Part shown: piece after piece, positions 10,618-19,060 of the stretch
How the letters are laid out: each line of letters begins with the position of its first letter
Numbering within the stretch: the stretch's first letter is position 1
Source of the DNA: a virus
Strand: one strand, 5' to 3'
Virus record (IMG/VR): IMGVR_UViG_3300036845_000049
Location: 1-64,000 of that record
DNA length: 64,000 bases
Position numbers and translations under genes: made by a program
The notes under the pieces: generated by a model
Databases searched by the model: none
What the model was told of the DNA's origin: nothing
The model's input: the letters and a program-made list of their open reading frames with translations, nothing else

Positions 10618-11928
10618 TTAACCGGGGTATGCAGGGATAGCGCCGCCCATTGCGTGCGCTGGACGGGATACAAATGATGGATGCTGCGGGATCGCCGCCG
10701 TAGGCTCCCCGCCTATGTCATTACGCCCTGCAAATTTCTGTTGCTCTTGCCGCGCCTTATCGATCTGCCCTGCAAAATATTGATGACCCTTCCACACCGC
10801 TACGTCTTTTGGGATCACGAACTCGTGAGCGGTCAGCATCGCAGGCACGTCGTCGGTCGCCACGCCCATGCTTGGTGATGCGTGAATAGGCACGGTGCCC
10901 CCCGGTGTCGCCCCTGCGTCGCCACCACGATTGTATACCTGACGCGGCATCATCGGCGCGGAAGGAATGCCTGTCGCACCGCCGCCCTGATCCGGGGTTT
11001 GTTGATACGAAGCCATACCCGGCACAGGAGGAAGCGCTGGCCCGCCGTCAGCATACCCAACCGCACCACCCTTAGCGATCCTCATAATCCCCGCGCCAAG
11101 CACACTACCCAACGCTGAGCCTAACCCGCCCATCTCGCCTGCGCCAGCTTCATTGAATGCAGCCTGCGATTGGTTGTACCCATTGACAGCGCCAACATAG
11201 CTGTTCATGGCGTTGGTGCCAGCGTTGAACCACTGGCTAGGGGCCGTCATCGCTTGCGAACCTGTCGATAAATTCCCCTGCGCCGTACTACCCGCACCCG
11301 ACGCTGCGTTTGCCCCCGCCGATCCTGCTTGCGTACCAGCGCCAGTCAATGTGCCAACAGAATTGACCAGCCCCCGCCCAGTATTAATCGCGCCGCTCTC
11401 CAACTCCATCTGTTGGGCGCGTAAATTTTGCGCCGCCGTCGTTCCAGCGGCGGCTTCCGCCGCGCCAATCATCGGCTGTGCACCTGTGAACAATGACGCG
11501 TAACGCGCAGACCCCGGATTGATACCATAACCTCTAAGCGTCTCGGCAGCGGTATTAACGCCCTGCATCCCTTGCTCACCAACACTTGCCATGGCTTGCG
11601 CACGCGCGGTCGCCATCGCCTGCGGCGACGCCCAATTTTGCGCTTGCTCAACGTAATTCGCTTCAAGCGGAGCGTAATATTGCTGATATTCCTGCCACTG
11701 TGCTTGGCTCTCAGCCTGCGATTGCGCCATGCTCGCTTCTTGCTGCTGAGCTAACGCAATCTGTTGCTGCTCGGATTGGTCCATGAGCGGTTGCTCTTGG
11801 TTCCAAACCTGCTGGGTCCACTGCAATTGCTGCTCACCAAGCGCGTACGCCTGATTGGCGGCCTGCGCAGACGCCATTGCCTGCATCATTCCAGACTGGT
11901 CGGCGCTACCGCCCTTATCGCTACCCAT
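10618..11928 (-). CDS. Structural protein of the internal/tail block (436 aa)
   Basis: The first 110 residues are Gln/Ala-rich and helical. A small-residue Gly/Ala region follows, then a C-terminal segment with PAMLTAHEFVIPKDV, a motif common in phage virion proteins near tail and internal-protein genes. The C-terminus ends in a GGAIP motif like the neighbouring giant proteins. A degenerate copy of the genome-wide palindrome lies directly after its stop. Exact function is unknown; internal or ejection protein is most likely from position. Confidence 0.55.
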   Translation of the reverse strand: MGSDKGGSADQSGMMQAMASAQAANQAYALGEQQLQWTQQVWNQEQPLMDQSEQQQIALAQQQEASMAQSQAESQAQWQEYQQYYAPLEANYVEQAQNWASPQAMATARAQAMASVGEQGMQGVNTAAETLRGYGINPGSARYASLFTGAQPMIGAAEAAAGTTAAQNLRAQQMELESGAINTGRGLVNSVGTLTGAGTQAGSAGANAASGAGSTAQGNLSTGSQAMTAPSQWFNAGTNAMNSYVGAVNGYNQSQAAFNEAGAGEMGGLGSALGSVLGAGIMRIAKGGAVGYADGGPALPPVPGMASYQQTPDQGGGATGIPSAPMMPRQVYNRGGDAGATPGGTVPIHASPSMGVATDDVPAMLTAHEFVIPKDVAVWKGHQYFAGQIDKARQEQQKFAGRNDIGGEPTAAIPQHPSFVSRPAHAMGGAIPAYPG

Positions 11929-11955
11929 CCAAGTTACTCCGTGGGTAAGTTCCCA

Positions 11956-12459
11956 TCAGTTCATCCACCGTGGATGGTCCCGCTCAAACAGTGTCACTGG
12001 CCCAGTCAGATAATCCGGCGCATATTCAATGAATGGCATTGGCATATTCAGCCATTTACAATCTTGTTTGTACATGCTGATAAGATACATGCCATTAATT
12101 CCATCGTCGTAATTGAATACGTCTTCGGTCAGATACTCAATCTTAAAACCAAGATGAAGATTATTATTTCGTGCCTTCACATTACGCTCGGGCACCAAAC
12201 CAAATAATTTCTTAACCCCTAGTTGTACAAATGGGTAATTGAACGCAAGATACAGGATCGCCTTGTTCACCCAGTTCCGTTGAAAGCCAGCCATATGGAT
12301 TTGCACAGACCCGCTCAAGTAATTTGTGAAGATCACGCCACCTGCCAACTTGTCATCTTTATCATACGTCGCGATGCAGTGATGCAATTGGGGCACAAAT
12401 TCTATCTGCGCCGCATGTGCGATAAGTTTGATCGAGTGCACGTCGTTTATTCTAATCAC
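11956..12459 (-). CDS. GNAT-like acetyltransferase-fold protein (167 aa)
   Basis: The start is a GTG overlapping the upstream stop (GTGA). The sequence has the layout of the GNAT fold: a strand with LAGGVIFTNYL, a helix with LYLAFNYPFVQLG, then VPERNVKARNNNLHLGFK, resembling the common GNAT ending N..A...y..lGF. Such proteins are frequent between tail genes of podoviruses. Their substrate is unknown, and this one may have lost activity. Confidence 0.55.
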   Translation of the reverse strand: MIRINDVHSIKLIAHAAQIEFVPQLHHCIATYDKDDKLAGGVIFTNYLSGSVQIHMAGFQRNWVNKAILYLAFNYPFVQLGVKKLFGLVPERNVKARNNNLHLGFKIEYLTEDVFNYDDGINGMYLISMYKQDCKWLNMPMPFIEYAPDYLTGPVTLFERDHPRWMN

Positions 12460-12893
12460 GATACACGCACCATTAAAACCGAACCATTACGATAAACACC
12501 CCCCACCACAACACCTGCACTAGCAGCGGCAGTATCATTTGCAGCATTAGGCGGCAGAGGATTGAAAACCGGGCCTGCCGCAAGCAACACGGGTTGCCAC
12601 GTAAGTCCGTGCCGTCCATACGTGTTGGCGTCATTGGGGGCCTCCGCTATCCCCGGACCCGGAGGCCCCTGCGGGCCTGCGGGACCCTGCGCTCCCACCA
12701 CGCCCGTTGACTTTAATTCATCCTTGGTGACGAAAATTTGGGCCGCCGACGAGGGCGCGAAGTTCGGATTGGGGTTCTGCGCGTTCATCGTGATCATGGT
12801 CAACGTTTGGCGCACAGCATCAAGCGTTGCGCGCATCGACGGCGCGTCGTTGCCCGGTGACGGGATCGATGGATATATCGTCTTGCCAGCCAT
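12456..12893 (-). CDS. Small structural protein with collagen-like Gly-Pro repeats (145 aa)
   Basis: An N-terminal helix (about residues 17-60) is followed by a short collagen-like stretch (GPAGPQGPPGPG) and then a hydrophobic small-residue C-terminus. Gly-x-Pro runs of this type occur in phage fibre or fibre-attachment proteins and form trimers. The gene sits between the nozzle-like gene and the GNAT-like gene, overlapping the latter by 4 nt. Fibre-associated role is inferred. Confidence 0.55.
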   Translation of the reverse strand: MAGKTIYPSIPSPGNDAPSMRATLDAVRQTLTMITMNAQNPNPNFAPSSAAQIFVTKDELKSTGVVGAQGPAGPQGPPGPGIAEAPNDANTYGRHGLTWQPVLLAAGPVFNPLPPNAANDTAAASAGVVVGGVYRNGSVLMVRVS

Positions 12894-15200
12894 TTACGCT
12901 GCCTTAAGCTCTTTCACTGAACTCGCTACCTTGAAGAACCGCACGCCTACCTGACCCTCTATTTGAAACTCCCATAGCTCAGCTTTGAAGTCGCCGGGAA
13001 TTAACAACACTTCTCCCGACTTCTGTATCTCCCGCACCACAATTTCATTGCCATCGGCGTATATGCGAATGATAAGGTACTGGGTGGTGGGGTCGAACGT
13101 CTGCGCTTGGTCGATATTTCTTACCCCAAGGGTAATTGTGACCTCCGGTGGGACTTCGTACAGGACCATGAACGCTTTGAACTGCTGCGGCGCGGTGAAC
13201 CGGAAACGCTTGGTTTTCCACTGCCAACTACGGAGCGTCGTCGTGCCGGGTACACCTATAGGTGGGTTCCACTGCATGATCTGCTTATTGGATTGCAGGA
13301 CGAATATTTGCCCGGACAATTCATCTGATAAAATATTGAGAACTTGAATAGTCCCAATAGCACTGGTGCGCAAGTAAGTAAATGGCGTATTCGTATCACC
13401 ACTATCCATCACGAAGCCATTATACCCAAGCGTATCAATTGGCTCGCTTGGGATTGGCGCACCTTTAATGAACGTTGCGTAAGATGAGCCATACCGCGCC
13501 GACGCCCACTGCGGCGGTAGCAACGAGTAATGAAATTCTTTCTCGTACACTGCTGTAGTTACGTTTTGCGTACCGCCTGAGTTAAGCAACTGGACGCCAT
13601 TAGGTGACGCATAATACGCGCCCTCGCCTGACGCCACGATGGACCCACGTGAAATACATGGCTCGTTGGCGGTGATCTTGCCGATGGTCATCGTGTCTGG
13701 GGTCACACCAGTGGCGATGAAAGGAGAACCTTCGGTAATAATATTAAGCGATGACCCGTTCGCGGTCAGCCCAACAATCGGATAGTCCACTGTCAACGCG
13801 TATTGTGGCGGCCATGCGTGCGGAAGGTAAGCCGCTGAAAACCACACTTCGCGCTCATTGGTAAACCCGGCTGCAATGCCGTTCGCCATCATCACCACGC
13901 CCTGCAATCCTGCCGGAGGAGGAGCAAAGCCTATTGTGCTAAGCTGTAGGTTCGCCGTAATCGACGCGTCAAGCGCACTATCGTGGATCGTCACTGTACC
14001 CGTTGGGTTAATCGGAACCTCGGTGACTTGGTAGTACGTCGCATTGCCGGAACTATCCACCACCGTGCGATAGAGCCGGTAGTGGCCGGGGTTCATAGGC
14101 ACGTTCGTGTTATAGCCAGCCGGTGGCGCTGGAATAACCACTGTCCACGTGCCGGTGCCATCGCCAGACGCGACTGTCGCCGGAGATGGTTCACTTTCCT
14201 CCCCGAAGTCACTTATATAGGTATAAACGTAAGCCCGCGTCTCAGGCAAGGCGCTAATGAACTGGATCGTATCGCCAGCTTGCACGCCCGCTGCTGTCAC
14301 CGCTGAGCTTAGGGTGACCGTAGTTCCACCAATTGATGCAACAGTCGTGCCGTTGGTAATCTGGTTGGCGTTATCAAACTGAAAGGTGTCGCCCGCGATA
14401 ACCGCCCCAACAAGGTTGATGCTGATCGTAACGGTAGTCGCCGTAACCGCCGCCACCGTCGAACCGGTGAACACAACTGCCGGGTTAGACGTACATTTGA
14501 CCGTCATTCCCACGGCGATGTTATTCGGCGCAGTGCCAGTACTAGAAAAATTCAGCGTTGTTGTGCCAACCGCAGACGCCAGCGTCGTCGCGGCGCTCAA
14601 CCGATGGTCGGTCAAGTCGAGGACGTTCATGCCCGCCAGCACGCCCGCAGAAACAGGCGACGAGCCAAACGTCAAGACTGTGCCGCCAACCGCCGTAACA
14701 GCGCTCGTCGTCATGATGATCGACGTTGCCGGTGGCGTCACTGTAACTGGTACGGTAGGCGGCTTGATCCCTAACGTATAGTTGGAAGAACCGCTTTGTA
14801 ACCGCGCCAGCGTGTTGTAGACTGGCCCCGGTGACGACGCAGGCCAGTTTGGATTATCCCCCATAGAGTTATATTCGTCACTCGGGAAGAAATAATACCT
14901 ATCGTACGTGTCGCCAACCGTAGGGTTACGAATAGTCGTCAGATAGGGATCGGGGAACTCCAACCACAACGAACCCGCTGACGAGAAGTCAGGCGGGTTC
15001 GCGTCATTCAGTGGTATACGATAAATAGACTGGCTGTCGTCGTACTGCACTGACGCTACAGCGTGCGCCGCCCGGAACCCACGAATTTGCCCACGGTACA
15101 GCCATGCGTTATTGCAAAGTTGACTATTATTGTCAGGAAGTAAAACCGGGTCCCTTATAGGAAGCATCCCACTGAAGTCAGCGATCATCACAGTCGGCAT
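12894..15200 (-). CDS. Tail nozzle/tail tubular B-like protein (768 aa)
   Basis: The start at 15200 is preferred over a longer frame because AAGGAG lies 7 nt upstream and ATG overlaps the endonuclease stop (TGATG). The opening ADFSGMLPIRDPVLLPDNNSQ followed by NNAWLYRGQIRGF resembles the start of podovirus nozzle proteins. Residues about 170-340 are Thr/Val-rich and repetitive, like an inserted beta domain. FTNEREVWFSAAYLPHAWP in the middle is also typical. It would form the distal tail tube; this is by resemblance, not search. Confidence 0.65.
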   Translation of the reverse strand: MPTVMIADFSGMLPIRDPVLLPDNNSQLCNNAWLYRGQIRGFRAAHAVASVQYDDSQSIYRIPLNDANPPDFSSAGSLWLEFPDPYLTTIRNPTVGDTYDRYYFFPSDEYNSMGDNPNWPASSPGPVYNTLARLQSGSSNYTLGIKPPTVPVTVTPPATSIIMTTSAVTAVGGTVLTFGSSPVSAGVLAGMNVLDLTDHRLSAATTLASAVGTTTLNFSSTGTAPNNIAVGMTVKCTSNPAVVFTGSTVAAVTATTVTISINLVGAVIAGDTFQFDNANQITNGTTVASIGGTTVTLSSAVTAAGVQAGDTIQFISALPETRAYVYTYISDFGEESEPSPATVASGDGTGTWTVVIPAPPAGYNTNVPMNPGHYRLYRTVVDSSGNATYYQVTEVPINPTGTVTIHDSALDASITANLQLSTIGFAPPPAGLQGVVMMANGIAAGFTNEREVWFSAAYLPHAWPPQYALTVDYPIVGLTANGSSLNIITEGSPFIATGVTPDTMTIGKITANEPCISRGSIVASGEGAYYASPNGVQLLNSGGTQNVTTAVYEKEFHYSLLPPQWASARYGSSYATFIKGAPIPSEPIDTLGYNGFVMDSGDTNTPFTYLRTSAIGTIQVLNILSDELSGQIFVLQSNKQIMQWNPPIGVPGTTTLRSWQWKTKRFRFTAPQQFKAFMVLYEVPPEVTITLGVRNIDQAQTFDPTTQYLIIRIYADGNEIVVREIQKSGEVLLIPGDFKAELWEFQIEGQVGVRFFKVASSVKELKAA

Positions 15201-15667
15201 CAAATTCTCCTTTTCAGGTATTTGATCGCCCGACATAAAAGTTCCACGCTATCCTTTGCTCGCCCTAACAATACATTGCAATCATTGCATAGTAGCCCGC
15301 GCACCTTTTCAGTAGCATGATCATGATCCACTTTAACGTCTTTCAACTCTAATGGACCTTCACAGCACGCACACTTGCCACCCTGTTGCTTATACATCCT
15401 CAGGTATGTAGACGCCTCAAGTCCGTACAGAGACCTTAGCGCCCACTCCTGTCTTCTTGTCAATCCACTTGGCTGGACTATATTGGCGTTAGTCTTATTC
15501 CGCGTATTATATCGATCTCTGTTTTTATGGTAAATTGCTAGACTTCTAGCATTGGCACATGCTTTGCATTCAGAGAATAGCCGCCCATTCGTTTTGACAA
15601 AGTAATCCGCATACGGCTTCTGTATGCCACATACAGTACATGCCTTCTGTAGGGCGACTACACTCAT
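15200..15667 (-). CDS. Endonuclease VII-like HNH endonuclease (155 aa)
   Basis: The C-terminal half carries the recombination endonuclease VII signature: KCACCEG, VDHDHATEKVRGLLC and CNVLLGRAK, with zinc Cys pairs and D114-H115-D116-H117. An extra CxxC pair set (C10/C13, C34/C37) forms an N-terminal zinc ribbon. Family members resolve branched DNA, but stand-alone copies among structural genes often behave as homing endonucleases. A second member lies at 48621-49178. It is inserted between the fibre-side genes and the nozzle gene. Confidence 0.85.
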   Translation of the reverse strand: MSVVALQKACTVCGIQKPYADYFVKTNGRLFSECKACANARSLAIYHKNRDRYNTRNKTNANIVQPSGLTRRQEWALRSLYGLEASTYLRMYKQQGGKCACCEGPLELKDVKVDHDHATEKVRGLLCNDCNVLLGRAKDSVELLCRAIKYLKRRI

Positions 15668-15684
15668 GAAAGTTACTCTGTGGG

Positions 15685-15975
15685 TTACTTTTGGCTAGAG
15701 TGTTGCTGTATCACCTTGCGCCCAGTTTCGTGCTCAGCATCATGACGATGGGCATGCTGTTCAAGATGTTTCTTCCCGGCCTCCATCTCCGCACGAGTGT
15801 TATCGGCCAGTCCCTTTGGAGCGTTCTCAGGCGGGGCCATGTCGGGTTGAGGCCCATGACCGGCTTCGGTTGAGTTTGGGTTGGGTGGCGTGTTTGGTTG
15901 CCCGTGAATATTCTTTCCGGCGTTCGGGTCGGTCGGTGGTGCGGGCGGAATAGCTTGCTTCGGGGGTTGCGCCAT
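15685..15975 (-). CDS. Pro/His-rich hypothetical protein (96 aa)
   Basis: The first half is Pro/Asn-rich and disordered. The second half is a charged His/Glu/Lys helix (ending HSSQK). There is AGGAGAAAAATA just before the ATG. It is located between the endonuclease VII gene and a small fibre-linked gene. No family recognised. Confidence 0.6.
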   Translation of the reverse strand: MAQPPKQAIPPAPPTDPNAGKNIHGQPNTPPNPNSTEAGHGPQPDMAPPENAPKGLADNTRAEMEAGKKHLEQHAHRHDAEHETGRKVIQQHSSQK

Positions 15976-16178
15976 TATTTTTCTCCTATTGAGGGTGGGG
16001 TGTATGTGGCAGGCTCATTACCCTCATCGAGCCAAGTCTTGTAGTCTTGATAATTTCGATTGCCTTCATCGGTCGGGACGAAGGCTTCGGTGGGTCCAGT
16101 CAGGTCGCTCCAAGTCTCGCCCTCATCGAGCGTCACCTTGATCGTGGTTTCGTCGGGGTCTGTGTAGGTGAATTGCAT
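15975..16178 (-). CDS. Small hypothetical protein next to tail fibre (67 aa)
   Basis: The start at ATG 16178 is chosen because an AAGGA lies about 9 nt upstream and upstream residues in the longer frame look random. The protein is acidic and begins MQFTYTDPDETTIKVTLDEG. A shortened relative of the same N-terminus is encoded immediately upstream (16190-16255). It could be a small fibre accessory protein or chaperone; unproven. Confidence 0.6.
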   Translation of the reverse strand: MQFTYTDPDETTIKVTLDEGETWSDLTGPTEAFVPTDEGNRNYQDYKTWLDEGNEPATYTPPSIGEK

Positions 16179-16189
16179 GATGGGTGTCC

Positions 16190-16255
16190 TTAGAAGTCCT
16201 CGTCGAGCGTGACCCTGATCGTGGTTTCTTCGGGGGATGTATAGGCGAGGTTCAT
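16190..16255 (-). CDS. 21-aa mini-paralogue of the adjacent gene
   Basis: ATG at 16255 to TAA at 16190 encodes MNLAYTSPEETTIRVTLDEDF. This matches the first 20 residues of the neighbouring protein (YT-P-ETTI-VTLDE) with DNA similarity. It ends 11 nt before the next start. It looks like a truncated duplicate, either a relic or a translated leader peptide. Confidence 0.5.
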   Translation of the reverse strand: MNLAYTSPEETTIRVTLDEDF

Positions 16256-16257
16256 GA

Positions 16258-17487
16258 TCAGAGGTCCGCGTCCGCTGTAAATATCGCGTTAAGGGCGTAA
16301 GTTCCTGTCGCTGCCACAACTGCTGAACCATAAAACATAGTACCGCTGTGCTGGAGCGTAATAGTACCTACATTTGTACTAACCCCGCCTACCTGTGCCA
16401 TTGTCGCAGTGGCGCGCATAAGGACTGGGCACAGAGATGAAGCTATTGCGGCAAAACCAGAAACGTATGCTGCCGAACCACCATAAAGCTGCCCCTTCTG
16501 GTAATACCGCAGGCAGTCGAGCAGGTTGTCGCTTTGCTTGCGGAAGTCCGGCTCGGCGTTAGGCGGTGAGTTAACCATGAGCGCAACGCCAGTGATCGAT
16601 AGCCCGCTGCTGGTCGTCGCCAGCACGTTGACCGCCCCCGCTGTGCTGAGAAAATTTCCGTTTTGCCAAGCATTGACGGTCGCGGTCTGGTAGGTCGAGC
16701 CGATGCACAAACCAAAACGTAAAAGGGCGCATGCGGCACTTGCAGCGACGCTCCACGTTCCCGCTGTGTCGGCGGGAATATCGAGCCTGATCTTAGTCCA
16801 CGTATTGGCGGGAAGAACGAAGGTGGAGACGTAAGACCGCGCGCCTCCAGTATTGCAAAGCGAGAAGGCATAAGCCCCGGCAACGGGCGAACTGGCCCAG
16901 AACTCGACGGTGATCGGCAGGGCGTTCGGCGTGCCCCATTGTGCGTCAAGAAAATTGTAGCCTTCGATAAGATGCTGCCACGAAACCGCGTCGCCTGCCG
17001 CTGGCGAAGCGTAAGCCGTCGCCGTGTTGAAGCTCAGACAATAAAGAAACGGGAACCCGACTGGCGCGTTGCCCGGCGGCGCAGCAAGCGTAACACGGCC
17101 AACACTGCCTTTCGACGCCACGCCGGAGTTGCCGATCTTCCAGCGATCAATGACGTAGGCAGACACCGCGCCCATCGCGATCTGAGCGCCGCCATTGCGC
17201 TGATCGATCGCCATGTCGCCATTGATAATACGATTGCGGTAGCGGATGTTCGACCCCAACGCCGCGTCGCCAGCATCCACGTACTGCTTGGTTGCGCCGC
17301 CGAGCGCCGCCGTGGGATCGGCGGCGAGCGTCAGGTTCGTGACCGGCCCCGACATCGTGCCGCCGGTCAACGGTAAATAGGCGTTATTCAGCCCAGTCGC
17401 CGTCCACTTCGCGCCGTCCCACGTCCACGTGACGCCTGCGGCTGAGAAGTTCTGACCGACTGTCGGACTAGCAGGGAAGTCAATCAT
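16258..17487 (-). CDS. Tail fibre/spike protein, paralogue B (409 aa)
   Basis: The N-terminus has a short shaft with PLTGGTMSGPV and ATKQYVDAGD, typical fibre repeats. It is followed by the RNRIINGDM motif that opens a beta-rich receptor-binding domain. Motifs such as ALPITVEFWA, FRKQSDNLLDCLRYYQKG and a C-terminal TADADL are shared with the adjacent gene at 17506-19041, so the two are tandem paralogues. The region just upstream of the ATG is a degenerate copy of the genome palindrome, the only SD-like sequence. It probably binds host surface polysaccharide (inference). Confidence 0.75.
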   Translation of the reverse strand: MIDFPASPTVGQNFSAAGVTWTWDGAKWTATGLNNAYLPLTGGTMSGPVTNLTLAADPTAALGGATKQYVDAGDAALGSNIRYRNRIINGDMAIDQRNGGAQIAMGAVSAYVIDRWKIGNSGVASKGSVGRVTLAAPPGNAPVGFPFLYCLSFNTATAYASPAAGDAVSWQHLIEGYNFLDAQWGTPNALPITVEFWASSPVAGAYAFSLCNTGGARSYVSTFVLPANTWTKIRLDIPADTAGTWSVAASAACALLRFGLCIGSTYQTATVNAWQNGNFLSTAGAVNVLATTSSGLSITGVALMVNSPPNAEPDFRKQSDNLLDCLRYYQKGQLYGGSAAYVSGFAAIASSLCPVLMRATATMAQVGGVSTNVGTITLQHSGTMFYGSAVVAATGTYALNAIFTADADL

Positions 17488-17505
17488 ATATTTTTACTCT
17501 CAGGG

Positions 17506-19041
17506 TCAGAAGTCCGCGTCCGCCGTCCAGTTGAACTGAAAATATGAAACCCCCGAAACATTACAGATCATGGTCGCTCGGAAATTGCTTGGGCCTAAGT
17601 TGGGGATCGTAGGCGCGCCAGCCGGAAAACCGACATTCGACCCAGACGCAATCGGGGTTATCGTCGGAGTGGCGCGCATCGTTGGGTTTAGGAGCCCGTT
17701 ATAATAATAAGCGCCACTCGCAGTCGCGTTGCCACTCCAGATAGGAGCCGGGTTGTTTCCGGCTTGATAATACCGCTGGCAGTCGATGAGATTGTCGCTG
17801 TACTTGCGGAAGTCAGGCTCGGCGTTGGCCGCCGCCGCGCCAACCATCAGCGCAACACCGGTGAAATAGAGGGTGGCGTTGAGCGTACTGACGACGTTGA
17901 CCGCGCCGGGGGCGGTGAGGAAATTGCCCGCCGTCCACGCGCCCGCCGCAGTCGCGCGGTTCGACCCGACGCCAAGATTGAAATACACGCCAAGCCCGCT
18001 GGCGTTAGCAGCAACACTCCATGACGCCCCAGCCGTGTCGCCGGGAATGGGAATGCGGAACTTCTGCCAAGTGTTCACTACCGTAATAGCGAAAGTAAAC
18101 GTGTAGGAGCGCGTCCCGGCATTATCGCGCAGCGCCCCGGCAAATGTCCCCGTGAGTGACGAAAACGCCCAGAACTCCAGCGTCACCGGCAGAGCGTTCG
18201 CAGTACCCCAATTGGCGTCGTTGAAGTTGCAGCCCTCAACGGCTTGAACCCAACTCAGAACGTCGGCCGCCGCTGGCGTGTAAGCGGCGGTCGTTGTCCA
18301 AAGGAGGTATGAGAGTTGGCCGGTCAGAGAGATCCCGGTAGAACCCATCGCAGTTTGCCCGACGTTGCCTTTGCTGGCGATGGAGGTATTCAGCTTCCAA
18401 CGGTCGATGACGTATATGCTCGACGCAGGCGCGGCGATGACCGCGCCCCCGTTGCGAGCATCCACCGACATGTCGCCGTTGATGATGCGGTTGCGGTAGC
18501 TCGTATTCGCAGCCGTATCAACATATTGTTTCGTTGCCGCACCAAGCGCCTGCGTCGGATCGGCGGCGAGGATCAGTGGGCCAGTCATCGTGCCGCCAGC
18601 CAGTGGAACAAGACCGCTCAGGTCTGTCTTGGCGGCGTTGGTAGCGATTACCCACTGGGTTGTATTGCCATCGTTGTACCAGACGTAGAGTTGCCCCCCA
18701 GCGCTGTCGAACCACATCGTGCCAACGTCTGGCGTCGCAGGGGGTGTATCGCCAACATTGACGTTGCCGCCAGTCAACGACCATTGGATGGAGTTGAACA
18801 AACCGGGGGGGACCGCAGCCTTCGCGGTGTATAATTTACCGCCCTGCACCACATAGTCGCCCTGATTGTACGAAGTCGTAGTAGAGAAGAACCGTACCGC
18901 GATCAAGTCCACCGCCGTCGCAGTGCTATCGACCACGCCCAACTGCTTGTCGGGCCAGTTAACATATAGTTCGCCCGGTTGACGCCCAGTTGGACGATTA
19001 CCAGCAACATTAGATCGAAGTGTTTGTATCCGTCCCGTCAT
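17506..19041 (-). CDS. Tail fibre/spike protein, paralogue A (511 aa)
   Basis: The N-terminal region (about 1-140) resembles phage fibre attachment or hyaluronidase-like shafts (PTGRQPGELYVNWPDKQLG, VGTMWFDSAGGQLYVWYNDG). Then come LAGGTMTGPLIL and ATKQYVDTA repeats and the YRNRIINGDMSVDARNGGA domain shared with the next gene. It has GGGAG upstream of ATG 19041. The conserved shared segment ends DFRKYSDNLIDCQRYYQAG. Likely host recognition. Confidence 0.75.
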   Translation of the reverse strand: MTGRIQTLRSNVAGNRPTGRQPGELYVNWPDKQLGVVDSTATAVDLIAVRFFSTTTSYNQGDYVVQGGKLYTAKAAVPPGLFNSIQWSLTGGNVNVGDTPPATPDVGTMWFDSAGGQLYVWYNDGNTTQWVIATNAAKTDLSGLVPLAGGTMTGPLILAADPTQALGAATKQYVDTAANTSYRNRIINGDMSVDARNGGAVIAAPASSIYVIDRWKLNTSIASKGNVGQTAMGSTGISLTGQLSYLLWTTTAAYTPAAADVLSWVQAVEGCNFNDANWGTANALPVTLEFWAFSSLTGTFAGALRDNAGTRSYTFTFAITVVNTWQKFRIPIPGDTAGASWSVAANASGLGVYFNLGVGSNRATAAGAWTAGNFLTAPGAVNVVSTLNATLYFTGVALMVGAAAANAEPDFRKYSDNLIDCQRYYQAGNNPAPIWSGNATASGAYYYNGLLNPTMRATPTITPIASGSNVGFPAGAPTIPNLGPSNFRATMICNVSGVSYFQFNWTADADF

Positions 19042-19060
19042 ATGACCATTCTCCCTCTAT

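Noticed and set aside
16258-19041. Diversity-generating retroelement acting on fibre paralogues
   Set aside because: No reverse transcriptase gene or template repeat was seen; ordinary duplication explains the similarity.
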